From Andreprevotia chitinilytica DSM 18519 (lineage in GTDB: Bacteria > Pseudomonadota > Gammaproteobacteria > Burkholderiales > Chitinibacteraceae), in contig NZ_JONM01000005.1 of NCBI RefSeq assembly GCF_000711875.1, forward strand, positions 1-64,000: DNA of 64,000 bases, read 5' to 3'. The notes under the pieces are model-generated. The model ran no database searches and had not been told where the DNA came from. It worked only from the letters and a program-made list of their open reading frames with translations. Each line of letters begins with the position of its first letter. The first letter of the stretch is position 1. Positions 35,310 through 42,678 of this stretch are shown in pieces. Both the position numbers and the translations under genes were made by a program.

Positions 35310-37976
35310 CTATTTCATCGGCGCCAGCGCATCGCCGGTTGCGGCGGCATCACGGGCGCTGAATTCGCACATCTTTGCTTTCGGAAAGTCCGGTTTGGGC
35401 TCTTGCGTGCTCGCCGGCCCGCCCAGGCTATGGCTCGCACCCTTGAAGTCGACTTTGCCCGGCGCATGGATGTCGATGTTGCCGCCCGCGATGCGGATAT
35501 ACGCGCCGGCACACACCAGCAGGATTTCCTTGGCGGCGACGACATGGACGTTGTCGTGGGCGGTGATGGTGATGTCCTTGGCGGCCGCAATCTCCACTGA
35601 ATCCTCCTGCGCCTGCAGCTGCACCTTGCCCTTGGCCGCAATCAGCTTGAGGCTGACTTTGTCTTTGACGCCCGCCACGAACAGGCTGATATGCTCCCCG
35701 ACGTTATGCAGCCAGCGTCGTCCCGAGGTCTGGTTGGTATCGCGCTGCGCCACCCAATCGAGATTCGTGCCAGCCGTGATGGTCTGGCTTTGCGGCGTGG
35801 TCGCGGCAATGCCCGCGGGGGCGGAGAGAACCAGGATCGGTTGTTGCCCGGCCTGGTCCTGGCTGCCTGATTTCCCGTCCTTGTCGGTGTTACTGCCCTT
35901 GTCCCAGCTCTTCAGCGCCTCTTTCAGATGTTGCTGGTGACCGGTCGTATGTTTGGGCCCGGCACTGTTGTCGCTCTGGACAGTGAGGTTGTCTTTACCC
36001 GTCTCGCTGGTATCCGCCTGCTGATGCGTGGCGGTGTCGCTCAGGGTTTGCGCCAGGGCGAAGGCGGCATCGAGTTGGGATTGCGCTTCTGCCCGATCCA
36101 GCTGTTTGCCGGAGGCGCCGTTTCTGGCATCGGCACTGATCAATAAGCCGTGGCCGGCGCGGACGGCACCGTGTTGGTCGGTTCGGAGTTCAAATCCTTC
36201 CCCGCGCGCTTCGGCCTTGCCGTCGCTTCTGGGGTGGGTGAGGTAACCCTGATTCAGTTGCGTCTTGCCGTGTTCACTGGAGAGCTTGGTGCGGACTTCG
36301 CCGGTGGAGTCATCGAACAGCAGTTCGTTGTACTGGCTGCCTTTGTATTCCTGGCTTTTGATGCCAGAGAGCGTCTTGTTGGCCGGCAATGATCCTGCGC
36401 CACTGAAGGTCGGCGTGCGGTGCGCGCCGTTGAACAGCACGCCGGTAACCAAGGGCCGGTCGATATCGCCCTCGACGAACTGCACCACCACTTCCTGACC
36501 CACACGCGGGATGTGTTGCGTGCCCCAGCCGTCGCCGGCACTCGGGTAGGCCACCCGGACCCAGCAGCTGCTGTTGTCGTCGCGATTGGCACCGCTTTGG
36601 GGATGTTCGTCCGGGCGTTGCCAGTGCAGCTGGATCTTGATCCGGCCCATGGCATCGGTATGGATTTCCTCGGCTTGGTTTGAATCGGCGGAAGCGCCCC
36701 GCGGCCCCACCACGGTAGCCGTTTGCAGCCCCGGTGCGGTGGGTTTGCTGTGGGCGGTGTCGGCGAAGGCCGGGTTGAGCGGAATGCCGCGGCGAACGGC
36801 ATCCACCCGCACCTTGAATGGCTGTGCTGGCGCATCGTTCTTCGCCAACAAACCACGCACACCCTGCTGCAGATCACCGGGCAGATTGTTATAAGCAGTG
36901 AGGGTATGGCCGGTGACGGTGAACTGGCGATTCTCCGGTGCATCGTCGTCATGCGCCGGGTGCTGGTCGAGCTGGAACCATTCGCCGATGTTGAGCGACC
37001 GCACCGTGCCTTCACCGGAGAAGGTCTTGGCCGCCCGATCGAAGGCTTGCTGGCGCAATTGCGCATAGCGCGACAGATCGTCGCTGTCCTGGCCGAAGTA
37101 ACCACCCGGTGCGTCGTAATGGATGAGGGTGCTTTGCGCCTGCCGGCCGCCATCACCATGATCGACGGCGGTGCCGTCTTCCGCCTTGAGCGCATCGACC
37201 GGCTTGTAGTCGAAACTCGCCAGTTGCACCTGACCGGGGGTGATCTGCCGCACGGCGCCCCATTGAGTGAGCGTGTCGTCGGCTTCGGTGGCGGCGGCGC
37301 GATGGAAGCGGATGCGGGCTTGCTCGGCCGCATCGAGTTGATACGGATCATCGAAGGCCACGAAGGTCGTGACCGGTGCATCCCCGGCGGTAAAACGGAA
37401 GCGATAGGCAATGCCTTCCTCCGCCAGCAGACGCTGGATGAAATCCAGATCGGATTCACGGTACTGGGCGCAATAGGAGCGTTGCGGGTAGGTCTTGGAT
37501 AAATCGAATTCGGCGGCAAAGCTGGCGGCAATGGCCGGATTGCCGGCGAGGTGCTCGTCGAGGATCTGTTTGACGATGTCGGGGACAGAAACGTCCTGAA
37601 ACACCCGGCTGGTGGTCCGTTGCCGCAGCAGCGCCAGTGGCGGTTCGATGGTCAGGTCGTAGCGGCTGAAACCGCCATCGGAACCGGCGAACTCGGCAGA
37701 AGTCACCAAGCCCGTAATCACCTGCCGGCCGCCGTCGGCCGAGAGAATGCCGACTTCCACCCCCAGACCCAACAAGGTCTTGAGTTCCAGACTCACATCC
37801 GAGGACAAACATTGCAGCGTGTAGCGGTAGCAGGACGACAACTGCCCCGAGCCGGTCAACACATGCGGCAACAAGGTATCGGCCGCCGGGCCACTGCCGT
37901 CGCTGAAGTGGAGTTCAAGCAGCCGGTTGGCTTGGCTGAAGGCGGTGGCGAAGGACGCGAGGAGGGTGTCGAGCAT
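35310..37976 (-). CDS. vgrG: T6SS tip protein VgrG (TssI), copy 2
   Basis: An 888-residue VgrG almost identical to copy 1 up to AAKDI (residue about 800). Differences in the shared part are a few dozen substitutions and an eight-residue insert (GASADSNQA) before EEIHTDAMGRIKI at the start of the OB domain. The tail differs completely: ITITAHDNVHVVAAKEILLV and a short end (KPDFPKAKMCEFSARDAAA) without the transthyretin-like domain of copy 1. It lies inside the structural operon between tssE and the DUF4123 adaptor, so its cargo is the MIX effector. Confidence 0.95.
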   Translation of the reverse strand: MLDTLLASFATAFSQANRLLELHFSDGSGPAADTLLPHVLTGSGQLSSCYRYTLQCLSSDVSLELKTLLGLGVEVGILSADGGRQVITGLVTSAEFAGSDGGFSRYDLTIEPPLALLRQRTTSRVFQDVSVPDIVKQILDEHLAGNPAIAASFAAEFDLSKTYPQRSYCAQYRESDLDFIQRLLAEEGIAYRFRFTAGDAPVTTFVAFDDPYQLDAAEQARIRFHRAAATEADDTLTQWGAVRQITPGQVQLASFDYKPVDALKAEDGTAVDHGDGGRQAQSTLIHYDAPGGYFGQDSDDLSRYAQLRQQAFDRAAKTFSGEGTVRSLNIGEWFQLDQHPAHDDDAPENRQFTVTGHTLTAYNNLPGDLQQGVRGLLAKNDAPAQPFKVRVDAVRRGIPLNPAFADTAHSKPTAPGLQTATVVGPRGASADSNQAEEIHTDAMGRIKIQLHWQRPDEHPQSGANRDDNSSCWVRVAYPSAGDGWGTQHIPRVGQEVVVQFVEGDIDRPLVTGVLFNGAHRTPTFSGAGSLPANKTLSGIKSQEYKGSQYNELLFDDSTGEVRTKLSSEHGKTQLNQGYLTHPRSDGKAEARGEGFELRTDQHGAVRAGHGLLISADARNGASGKQLDRAEAQSQLDAAFALAQTLSDTATHQQADTSETGKDNLTVQSDNSAGPKHTTGHQQHLKEALKSWDKGSNTDKDGKSGSQDQAGQQPILVLSAPAGIAATTPQSQTITAGTNLDWVAQRDTNQTSGRRWLHNVGEHISLFVAGVKDKVSLKLIAAKGKVQLQAQEDSVEIAAAKDITITAHDNVHVVAAKEILLVCAGAYIRIAGGNIDIHAPGKVDFKGASHSLGGPASTQEPKPDFPKAKMCEFSARDAAATGDALAPMK
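35573..37976 (-). repeat. Long inverted repeat, copy 2 (vgrG N-terminal and core region)
   Basis: Reverse-complement partner of 10126-12507, about 2.4 kb, near identical, including long stretches with no mismatch (for example the first 90 bases of the genes). The two copies are inverted and about 23 kb apart. Confidence 0.93.
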
Positions 37977-38041
37977 CGTGGGCGCTATGTCAGTTTGGGT
38001 TTGCTGAATCAGGCATCTGGATCATCGGGGTCACCGGAGGA

Positions 38042-38530
38042 TCAAAGATCGCCGCGTACCTTGTAGGCGTTGGATGACAACTGCAGCGTCGCGTCGAACG
38101 AAACCGGCGGGCGGTGCGGGTGAATCTTGAGGACGCCATCGACACGAAAACGCAGCAGCCGCTCGCCCTCACGTGGCAGGTCGAGCGAGACACGCACGCG
38201 GCTCAGGCGGGGCTCGTGGCGGTCGATGGCTTTGCGCACGCGTTCGCGCAGCAGTTCGCGGTCGTCCGGGTTCAGCAGGCTCAGACCGCTGAGGTCGGGA
38301 ATGCCGAAGTTGATGACGGTTTCGCCAGCCAAAGGGTGGGCATCGAACAGTTCTTCGTGCTCCAGCGTGCGGGTGTTCAGCAGCGCTTCGAGATCGCGGG
38401 CGAGCGAGCGTTTGAAGTCCGCCACTTCGAACAGCATGGCGCCGGCCACCTCTGGCTCCGACGGGCGATCGTCGAGCAGACGGTCGAGCACGGAGGGGAG
38501 GGTGAGGGTTTGTCGGCGGGCGGAGCTCAT
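38042..38530 (-). CDS. tssE: T6SS baseplate protein TssE
   Basis: A 162-residue gp25-like baseplate protein. From the ATG at 38530 it reads SSARRQTLTLPSVLDRLLDD, with LARDLEALLNTR, TVINFGIPDLSG and VRKAIDRHEPRLSRVRV, the gp25 core including the conserved EPRL. An open frame extends 36 codons upstream into tssL without family resemblance. It begins nine bases after tssL. Confidence 0.93.
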   Translation of the reverse strand: MSSARRQTLTLPSVLDRLLDDRPSEPEVAGAMLFEVADFKRSLARDLEALLNTRTLEHEELFDAHPLAGETVINFGIPDLSGLSLLNPDDRELLRERVRKAIDRHEPRLSRVRVSLDLPREGERLLRFRVDGVLKIHPHRPPVSFDATLQLSSNAYKVRGDL

Positions 38531-38538
38531 CGCCGGTC

Positions 38539-39237
38539 TTAATGCATCACGAAGGTATCGACCTGCATGCCAAGCAGGACGTGATAGGTGATGAACACGC
38601 CGACGCCGACGATGGCGAGCAGGGCGAAGTACAACCACAGCGGCAGTTCATGTCGTACGAACGCCTGGAAGCGGTGTGGCAGTTTCCAGTTCGGTGCGAA
38701 TTCGGCCTTGCCGCCGCGCACTTGCTGGATTTCCTGGCCGACGCGCGCGGTCAGGTAGCCGAGCTTTTCGCTGCCTTCCAGCAGGTATTTGCCCTGGAAA
38801 CCGAGCAGCAGGCAGGCGTGGTAGGTCTCTAGCGCTTCGATGTGTTTCACCGGGTCCATGCGCAGCATTTCCAGGCGGTCGAAGAAGCCTTCGCCAGCCA
38901 GATGCTCGCCGAACAGGCGCAGTTGCAGCGGCATGCGTTCCCACTCTTCGCGCAGGGGGAAATCGGACGAGAGAATGATTTCGTCCATCAAGGCGCAAAA
39001 GGCGTATTTCGATTGCTCGATGGATTCGGCTGTCTTGCCGAAATTGCGGGCGTTCTTGTCGTACTGCTGCAGAAACTGATCGACCCGGCGGTTGAATTCG
39101 GCCGAGGAGTTGGGCGCGTTGCCGTCGCGTAGCAGGAACAGCAGATAAACGCCGTCTTCGAGCATGTCGCGCAGGGTAGGGCCGGTGGGGGCTTCTACTG
39201 TCAGCGGGTGGGCGAGTTCGGCGGTGGCTTGGGTCAT
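38539..39237 (-). CDS. tssL: T6SS membrane-complex protein TssL (DotU/IcmH)
   Basis: A 232-residue protein of the short TssL type: cytoplasmic helical hook (LCFLLRDG-like LLFLLRDGNAP, KYAFCALMDEIILSSDF, ERMPLQLRLFGEHLAGEGFFDRLE, YHACLLLGFQGKYL) and a single C-terminal membrane anchor (about 198-224). No periplasmic peptidoglycan-binding domain is attached. It anchors the TssJLM complex with TssM and TssJ. It sits 27 bases from tssK. Confidence 0.95.
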   Translation of the reverse strand: MTQATAELAHPLTVEAPTGPTLRDMLEDGVYLLFLLRDGNAPNSSAEFNRRVDQFLQQYDKNARNFGKTAESIEQSKYAFCALMDEIILSSDFPLREEWERMPLQLRLFGEHLAGEGFFDRLEMLRMDPVKHIEALETYHACLLLGFQGKYLLEGSEKLGYLTARVGQEIQQVRGGKAEFAPNWKLPHRFQAFVRHELPLWLYFALLAIVGVGVFITYHVLLGMQVDTFVMH

Positions 39238-39264
39238 GGTGACTCTCCGGGTTCAGTGGGCCGG

Positions 39265-40614
39265 TCAGCGGAAGACGGCGATCAGTTCGATGTTGAGCGA
39301 GGCCAGCGTCTGCGGCACATAGATGCAGACCGAGCGGGACTGCAGCATGCGCTGGAAGATGTCGCCACGCGGTTCGAGGGCGAAGTAGTGGTTGCCCACA
39401 CGCACCGGAATGGCGGACGGCGTTTGCGGCGCATGGGCGAGGCTGACGCCGCGCAACGCGGAGTTGAGGATTTTTTCCACATCGTCCGGCGCGCCGATCT
39501 TGAACTTGAACGGCACGGTTTCGATGATCTGCGCGGCCGGCATGTCCGACTGGATCGATATATAGAAATCGACGTTGTCGAGCAGGCGGTCGCTTTCCAG
39601 CCGGCCGATGTGGAACGACGGTTTCGGCGACGCCAGCGGGATGACGGCGTAGCGCGACGAAATCACCGTATCGAGCAATTCGCGAATTTGTTCATCCAGC
39701 TTCGGTAGCACTTCGCCGAGTGCATCGTGGCGGTAGGGCGGTAGATCGCTGAGCGAATACACGCTGGAGAAGGTGAGCAGCTCGCCGCAGAACTCGGCCA
39801 GCGTGATGTAAAGCTCTTCCGGGTGCAGCGGCTCGGCATTCAGCAAATGATTAAGCCGGGCGAAGTTGCGGTTGACGGTGTGCAGCAGCCAGAACGAGGC
39901 GATATCGGTGGTGCCGTATTCCATCACGTTCTTGGCGCGTTCGCGGTGCGCCCCGGCCAAGGCCTCGCTCTTGACCAGCAGGATATCGAGCAGCCGGCGA
40001 ATCATGCGCGACAACACCGGCGAGGCGCTGGTGCGGGTCATCGGCGGCAGATAGCTGTCATCGGCGCGCCATTGGCTGGTGGCGTCCTTGGTCAGGCGGG
40101 CGATGGGCACCGAGTCGTAACCGTCGCGGTTTTCTTCCTCGACCATCAGCCGGATATCGAGCTCCAGCGTGGTCAGGTCGGCTTCGAGCGCCTGGGTATA
40201 TAGATCAGCGGCGCTGTAATGCGCATTGCGGTAACGCGCCGGCCGGCTGGTGCTGCCTTCGCCGCTGTGGGTGTTGCCGCCATACGGATTCAGGTTGGAG
40301 AGGCAGGCATACAGCGTGGTCTCGACGCCGACTTGCGGAATCTCGCTCAGATCACGCGACAGCGGCAACGGCTCTCGCTCCGGCGCGGTGTAGCGGGTGC
40401 CATCGCGGAAGGTGACTTGCAACTGATCAGCGCGGATCAGCCCGCCGCGCAATGCGCCGGCATCCAGTTCCACCGAACCCAAGCCCCAGGCATGGCGCTG
40501 AATGCTGTGCAGGACTTCTGCCGCCGTGTTGTGGGCAAACAAGGCTTGCTGTTGAAAGTGTTGTGGGCGAAGAAACATTCCTTCACCCCACAAGACGCGT
40601 TTTGCCTTGAGCAT
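39265..40614 (-). CDS. tssK: T6SS baseplate-membrane connector TssK
   Basis: A 449-residue TssK/ImpJ/VasE protein from the ATG at 40614 (LKAKRVLWGEGMFLRPQHFQQQ), the invariant family start. Other signatures are HSIQRHAWGLG, an FWLLHTVNR segment, HPEELYITLAEFCGELLTFS and near the end HYFALEPRGDIFQRMLQSRSVCIYVP. The frame is open for 54 codons further upstream through an intergenic repeat, which is not coding. TssK trimers link the TssFGE baseplate to TssL/TssM. Confidence 0.96.
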   Translation of the reverse strand: MLKAKRVLWGEGMFLRPQHFQQQALFAHNTAAEVLHSIQRHAWGLGSVELDAGALRGGLIRADQLQVTFRDGTRYTAPEREPLPLSRDLSEIPQVGVETTLYACLSNLNPYGGNTHSGEGSTSRPARYRNAHYSAADLYTQALEADLTTLELDIRLMVEEENRDGYDSVPIARLTKDATSQWRADDSYLPPMTRTSASPVLSRMIRRLLDILLVKSEALAGAHRERAKNVMEYGTTDIASFWLLHTVNRNFARLNHLLNAEPLHPEELYITLAEFCGELLTFSSVYSLSDLPPYRHDALGEVLPKLDEQIRELLDTVISSRYAVIPLASPKPSFHIGRLESDRLLDNVDFYISIQSDMPAAQIIETVPFKFKIGAPDDVEKILNSALRGVSLAHAPQTPSAIPVRVGNHYFALEPRGDIFQRMLQSRSVCIYVPQTLASLNIELIAVFR

Positions 40615-40668
40615 CCTGCTGAAATCTCCGTGTTGCGTACTGTTTGGTACTGATTGGGGGGGCGTTTT

Positions 40669-40808
40669 CTCCCCTCGCCCACTTGTGGGAGAGGGGCCGG
40701 GGGTGAGGGCGGTGCAAGCTGCCACGCCGGTTTCAAAGCACCCTCTCCCTAGCCCTCTCCCACTTTCCCTGAGCAAGGTAAAACCTTGTACGGGATGTGA
40801 GAGGGGAC
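40669..40808. repeat. CTCTCCC/GGGAGAG mosaic repeat
   Basis: Contains CTCCCCTCGCCCACTTG with GTGGGAGAGGGG, a GGGGGTGAGGG spacer, CCCTCTCCCTAGCCCTCTCCC and the embedded GAGCAAGGTAAAACCTTG hairpin. It fills the gap between tssJ and tssK. Confidence 0.8.
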
Positions 40809-40839
40809 TATTTAGGCTGTCGCCTAAACAGGACCGCGC

Positions 40840-41421
40840 TCAGCGCTTGGTCACCACCGGCTTGGTCGTCGTCGGTTGCGGCCCGCAATCCGGTTTCCAG
40901 TTCGGCGCCTGGCCGGGGATGGCCACCGGATCAGGCGTGGTGATCTGCAGGTAGCAATCCTGCACGCGGAAGTTCAAGCCCTTGCTGCGGACGGCATCGG
41001 CATCGACCAGGAAGCGCCACGCTTGCCCATCCGGTTTGCGAAAGAAGCCGACCACGCCGACAAAACGCGTTTCCGGCTGCAATTTATCGGTGATGGTTTG
41101 CTTGCCGCCTGGCACTAAAACGACTTCAGTTCTGCTGACAAATTCCTGACCGAACAACTCTTGGTCGGGTTTTCCGCTGGCTGCGGTGTCAAATGTGAGA
41201 CGGTTAAATTCATTTTTTTCTTTCAACTGATATAAGCGGACCACGATTGAAAGCGATTTGCCATTGGTGTCCCGATTAATCGTCGGCGCCGCTTCACCAT
41301 TGATCGGGTAGTCCTTCGGGACGGTGGCGCAACCGTTCAGGAAAGCCAGTGTTGTAGCCACTAGAGCTAGGTATTGGGTGAGTGGTTTGCTTACGGTTTT
41401 GGGTCTGAGCAGGGCAGGCAT
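40840..41421 (-). CDS. tssJ: T6SS outer-membrane lipoprotein TssJ
   Basis: A 193-residue lipoprotein; signal peptide with lipobox LNGC (Cys31). The mature part has the transthyretin-like TssJ fold signature: SLSIVVRLYQLKEKNEFNRLTFD, ELFGQEFVSRTEVVLVPGGKQT and FVGVVGFFRKPDGQAWRFLVD. TssJ binds the periplasmic C-terminus of TssM and anchors the membrane complex to the outer membrane. The N-terminus is longer than usual before the hydrophobic core. It is the first gene of the minus-strand T6SS operon, divergent from the tagX/tssM unit. Confidence 0.93.
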   Translation of the reverse strand: MPALLRPKTVSKPLTQYLALVATTLAFLNGCATVPKDYPINGEAAPTINRDTNGKSLSIVVRLYQLKEKNEFNRLTFDTAASGKPDQELFGQEFVSRTEVVLVPGGKQTITDKLQPETRFVGVVGFFRKPDGQAWRFLVDADAVRSKGLNFRVQDCYLQITTPDPVAIPGQAPNWKPDCGPQPTTTKPVVTKR

Positions 41422-41442
41422 TGTCAGCGTCCTGTTTTGATA

Positions 41443-41471
41443 ATTTGCGCCAGATATTATACATTTGCGCC
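41443..41471. promoter_or_regulatory. Divergent control region: direct repeats flanking a minus-strand -10
   Basis: ATTTGCGCC occurs twice with a period of exactly 20 bases (41443-41451 and 41463-41471), that is about two helical turns. Between them is ATTATA (41457-41462), read as a perfect TATAAT on the minus strand, 36 bases before tssJ. The minus-strand -35 is poor, as expected for an activator-dependent promoter. The region separates the two diverging T6SS units. Confidence 0.45.
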
Positions 41472-41518
41472 GAATTCATCCAGCTATGGACAAGGGTTGT
41501 GGAAACATTTGTTAATTT

Positions 41519-42454
41519 TTGCTGAGTAAATATCTTCAGCAGGTTGACTTTGTCCTTTCTGGTGTTGTTACAATTTTGCGCGGTGTTGATGGCGGTATGT
41601 TGGTTGTTCTGGGCGTGATGTTTCTGCTGTTGGCGTCGCTGGCTTGGGTGGGATGGCGGTTTTTCTATGCCGGACCAGACTCGCGAGCCGATGCGGAACC
41701 GCGTGAAGTGAACGGCGCTGCGCTGGTCTTGCAACCGGCCGCTGTGCGGACGGATTCCGCGCCAATCCCGCTGGAAAAAGCACCTCGCCGTAAGCTGGAT
41801 TTCACTTGGCCCAGCCTGCTGCGCCGGCGTTGGTGGCTGTACCCGGTGCTGGTGTTGCTGACGACGCTGACCATTGTCATGACGACGCTGCACCTCGCCG
41901 GTTTTCATGTGTTGGGCGCATTCATTCAGCAGCCCGATGCCAGGAACGATCACATCCAGTTGGCGCTGACCGAAGAAAAACTGGTTCCTCCCCCACCCTT
42001 GCCCCCCTCGATCTTTATCACCAGCGAACGACCGTCGTTGGCGGGGGCAGATCGTGACTGGAGCAAGCTGGATCAGCCGTTTGCGCAGGTGATGCTGCGG
42101 GTGATGGCGAAGATGGAAGCAAGAGGTTTCAGCCTGGCGCTGCTGGAGGGGTATCGCAGCCCGGAGCGGCAGGACATGTTGGCTGAAGGGCACCAAGTGG
42201 TGACCAAGGCGCATGCGTACCAAAGCAAGCATCAGTTCGGTCTGGCGGTGGATCTGGCGCCGATGCGCGACGGACACATCGTTTTATCCGAACGCGATCC
42301 GTGGGCGTTCGAAGCGTATCAGACGCTGGGTGAGGAGGCCGAGGCGGCTGGTTTGACTTGGGGCGGGCGCTGGGGCTTCAAGGATTACGGCCACATTGAA
42401 TCGAAGGCGCCGATTGCGGCGTTGCGCAAGGCGGCGGTGCAGCAGGATTTGTAG
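41519..42454 (+). CDS. TagX-like M15-family peptidoglycan peptidase
   Basis: Up to 311 residues. Two membrane helices (about 27-49 and 107-127) flank a short loop, and the C-terminal domain (about 180-300) is an M15 metallopeptidase: EGYRSPERQ, SKHQFGLAVDLAP (zinc ligands His238, Asp245) and GHIES (His292). It would be tethered in the inner membrane with the catalytic domain in the periplasm. TagX, an M15-type L,D-endopeptidase of Acinetobacter T6SS loci, opens peptidoglycan for the apparatus; this is the likely role given the position before tssM. The first start is a TTG at 41519; an ATG at 41597 would give 285 residues. Neither has a strong ribosome site. Confidence 0.82.
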   Translation: MLSKYLQQVDFVLSGVVTILRGVDGGMLVVLGVMFLLLASLAWVGWRFFYAGPDSRADAEPREVNGAALVLQPAAVRTDSAPIPLEKAPRRKLDFTWPSLLRRRWWLYPVLVLLTTLTIVMTTLHLAGFHVLGAFIQQPDARNDHIQLALTEEKLVPPPPLPPSIFITSERPSLAGADRDWSKLDQPFAQVMLRVMAKMEARGFSLALLEGYRSPERQDMLAEGHQVVTKAHAYQSKHQFGLAVDLAPMRDGHIVLSERDPWAFEAYQTLGEEAEAAGLTWGGRWGFKDYGHIESKAPIAALRKAAVQQDL

Positions 42455-42482
42455 GGGGCTGGAAGGCTGTTCTCGGTTTTTG

Positions 42483-42640
42483 TCCCCTCTCACGCTTGCG
42501 GGAGAGGGTTAGGGAGAGGGCGCTTTTTCGGGTTTGTGCACTTGGCAGGGCCCTCACCCCCGGCCCCTCTCCCGCAAGCGGGCGAGGGGAGACCAGTACG
42601 ACGCTTTCATTCCCTCTCTCACAAATGGGTGAGGGGAGAA
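42483..42640. repeat. CTCTCCC/GGGAGAG mosaic repeat (longest copy)
   Basis: Three stem-loop units: CCCTCTCACGCTTGCGGGAGAGG, CCCTCTCCCGCAAGCGGGCGAGG and CCCTCTCTCACAAATGGGTGAGGG, with GGTTAGGGAGAGGG and CCCTCACCCCCGG between. It occupies the tagX-tssM gap. Confidence 0.8.
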
Positions 42641-42678
42641 ATCAATTAGTAGCTAAACGTCACCAGGTAGATGTCTGA

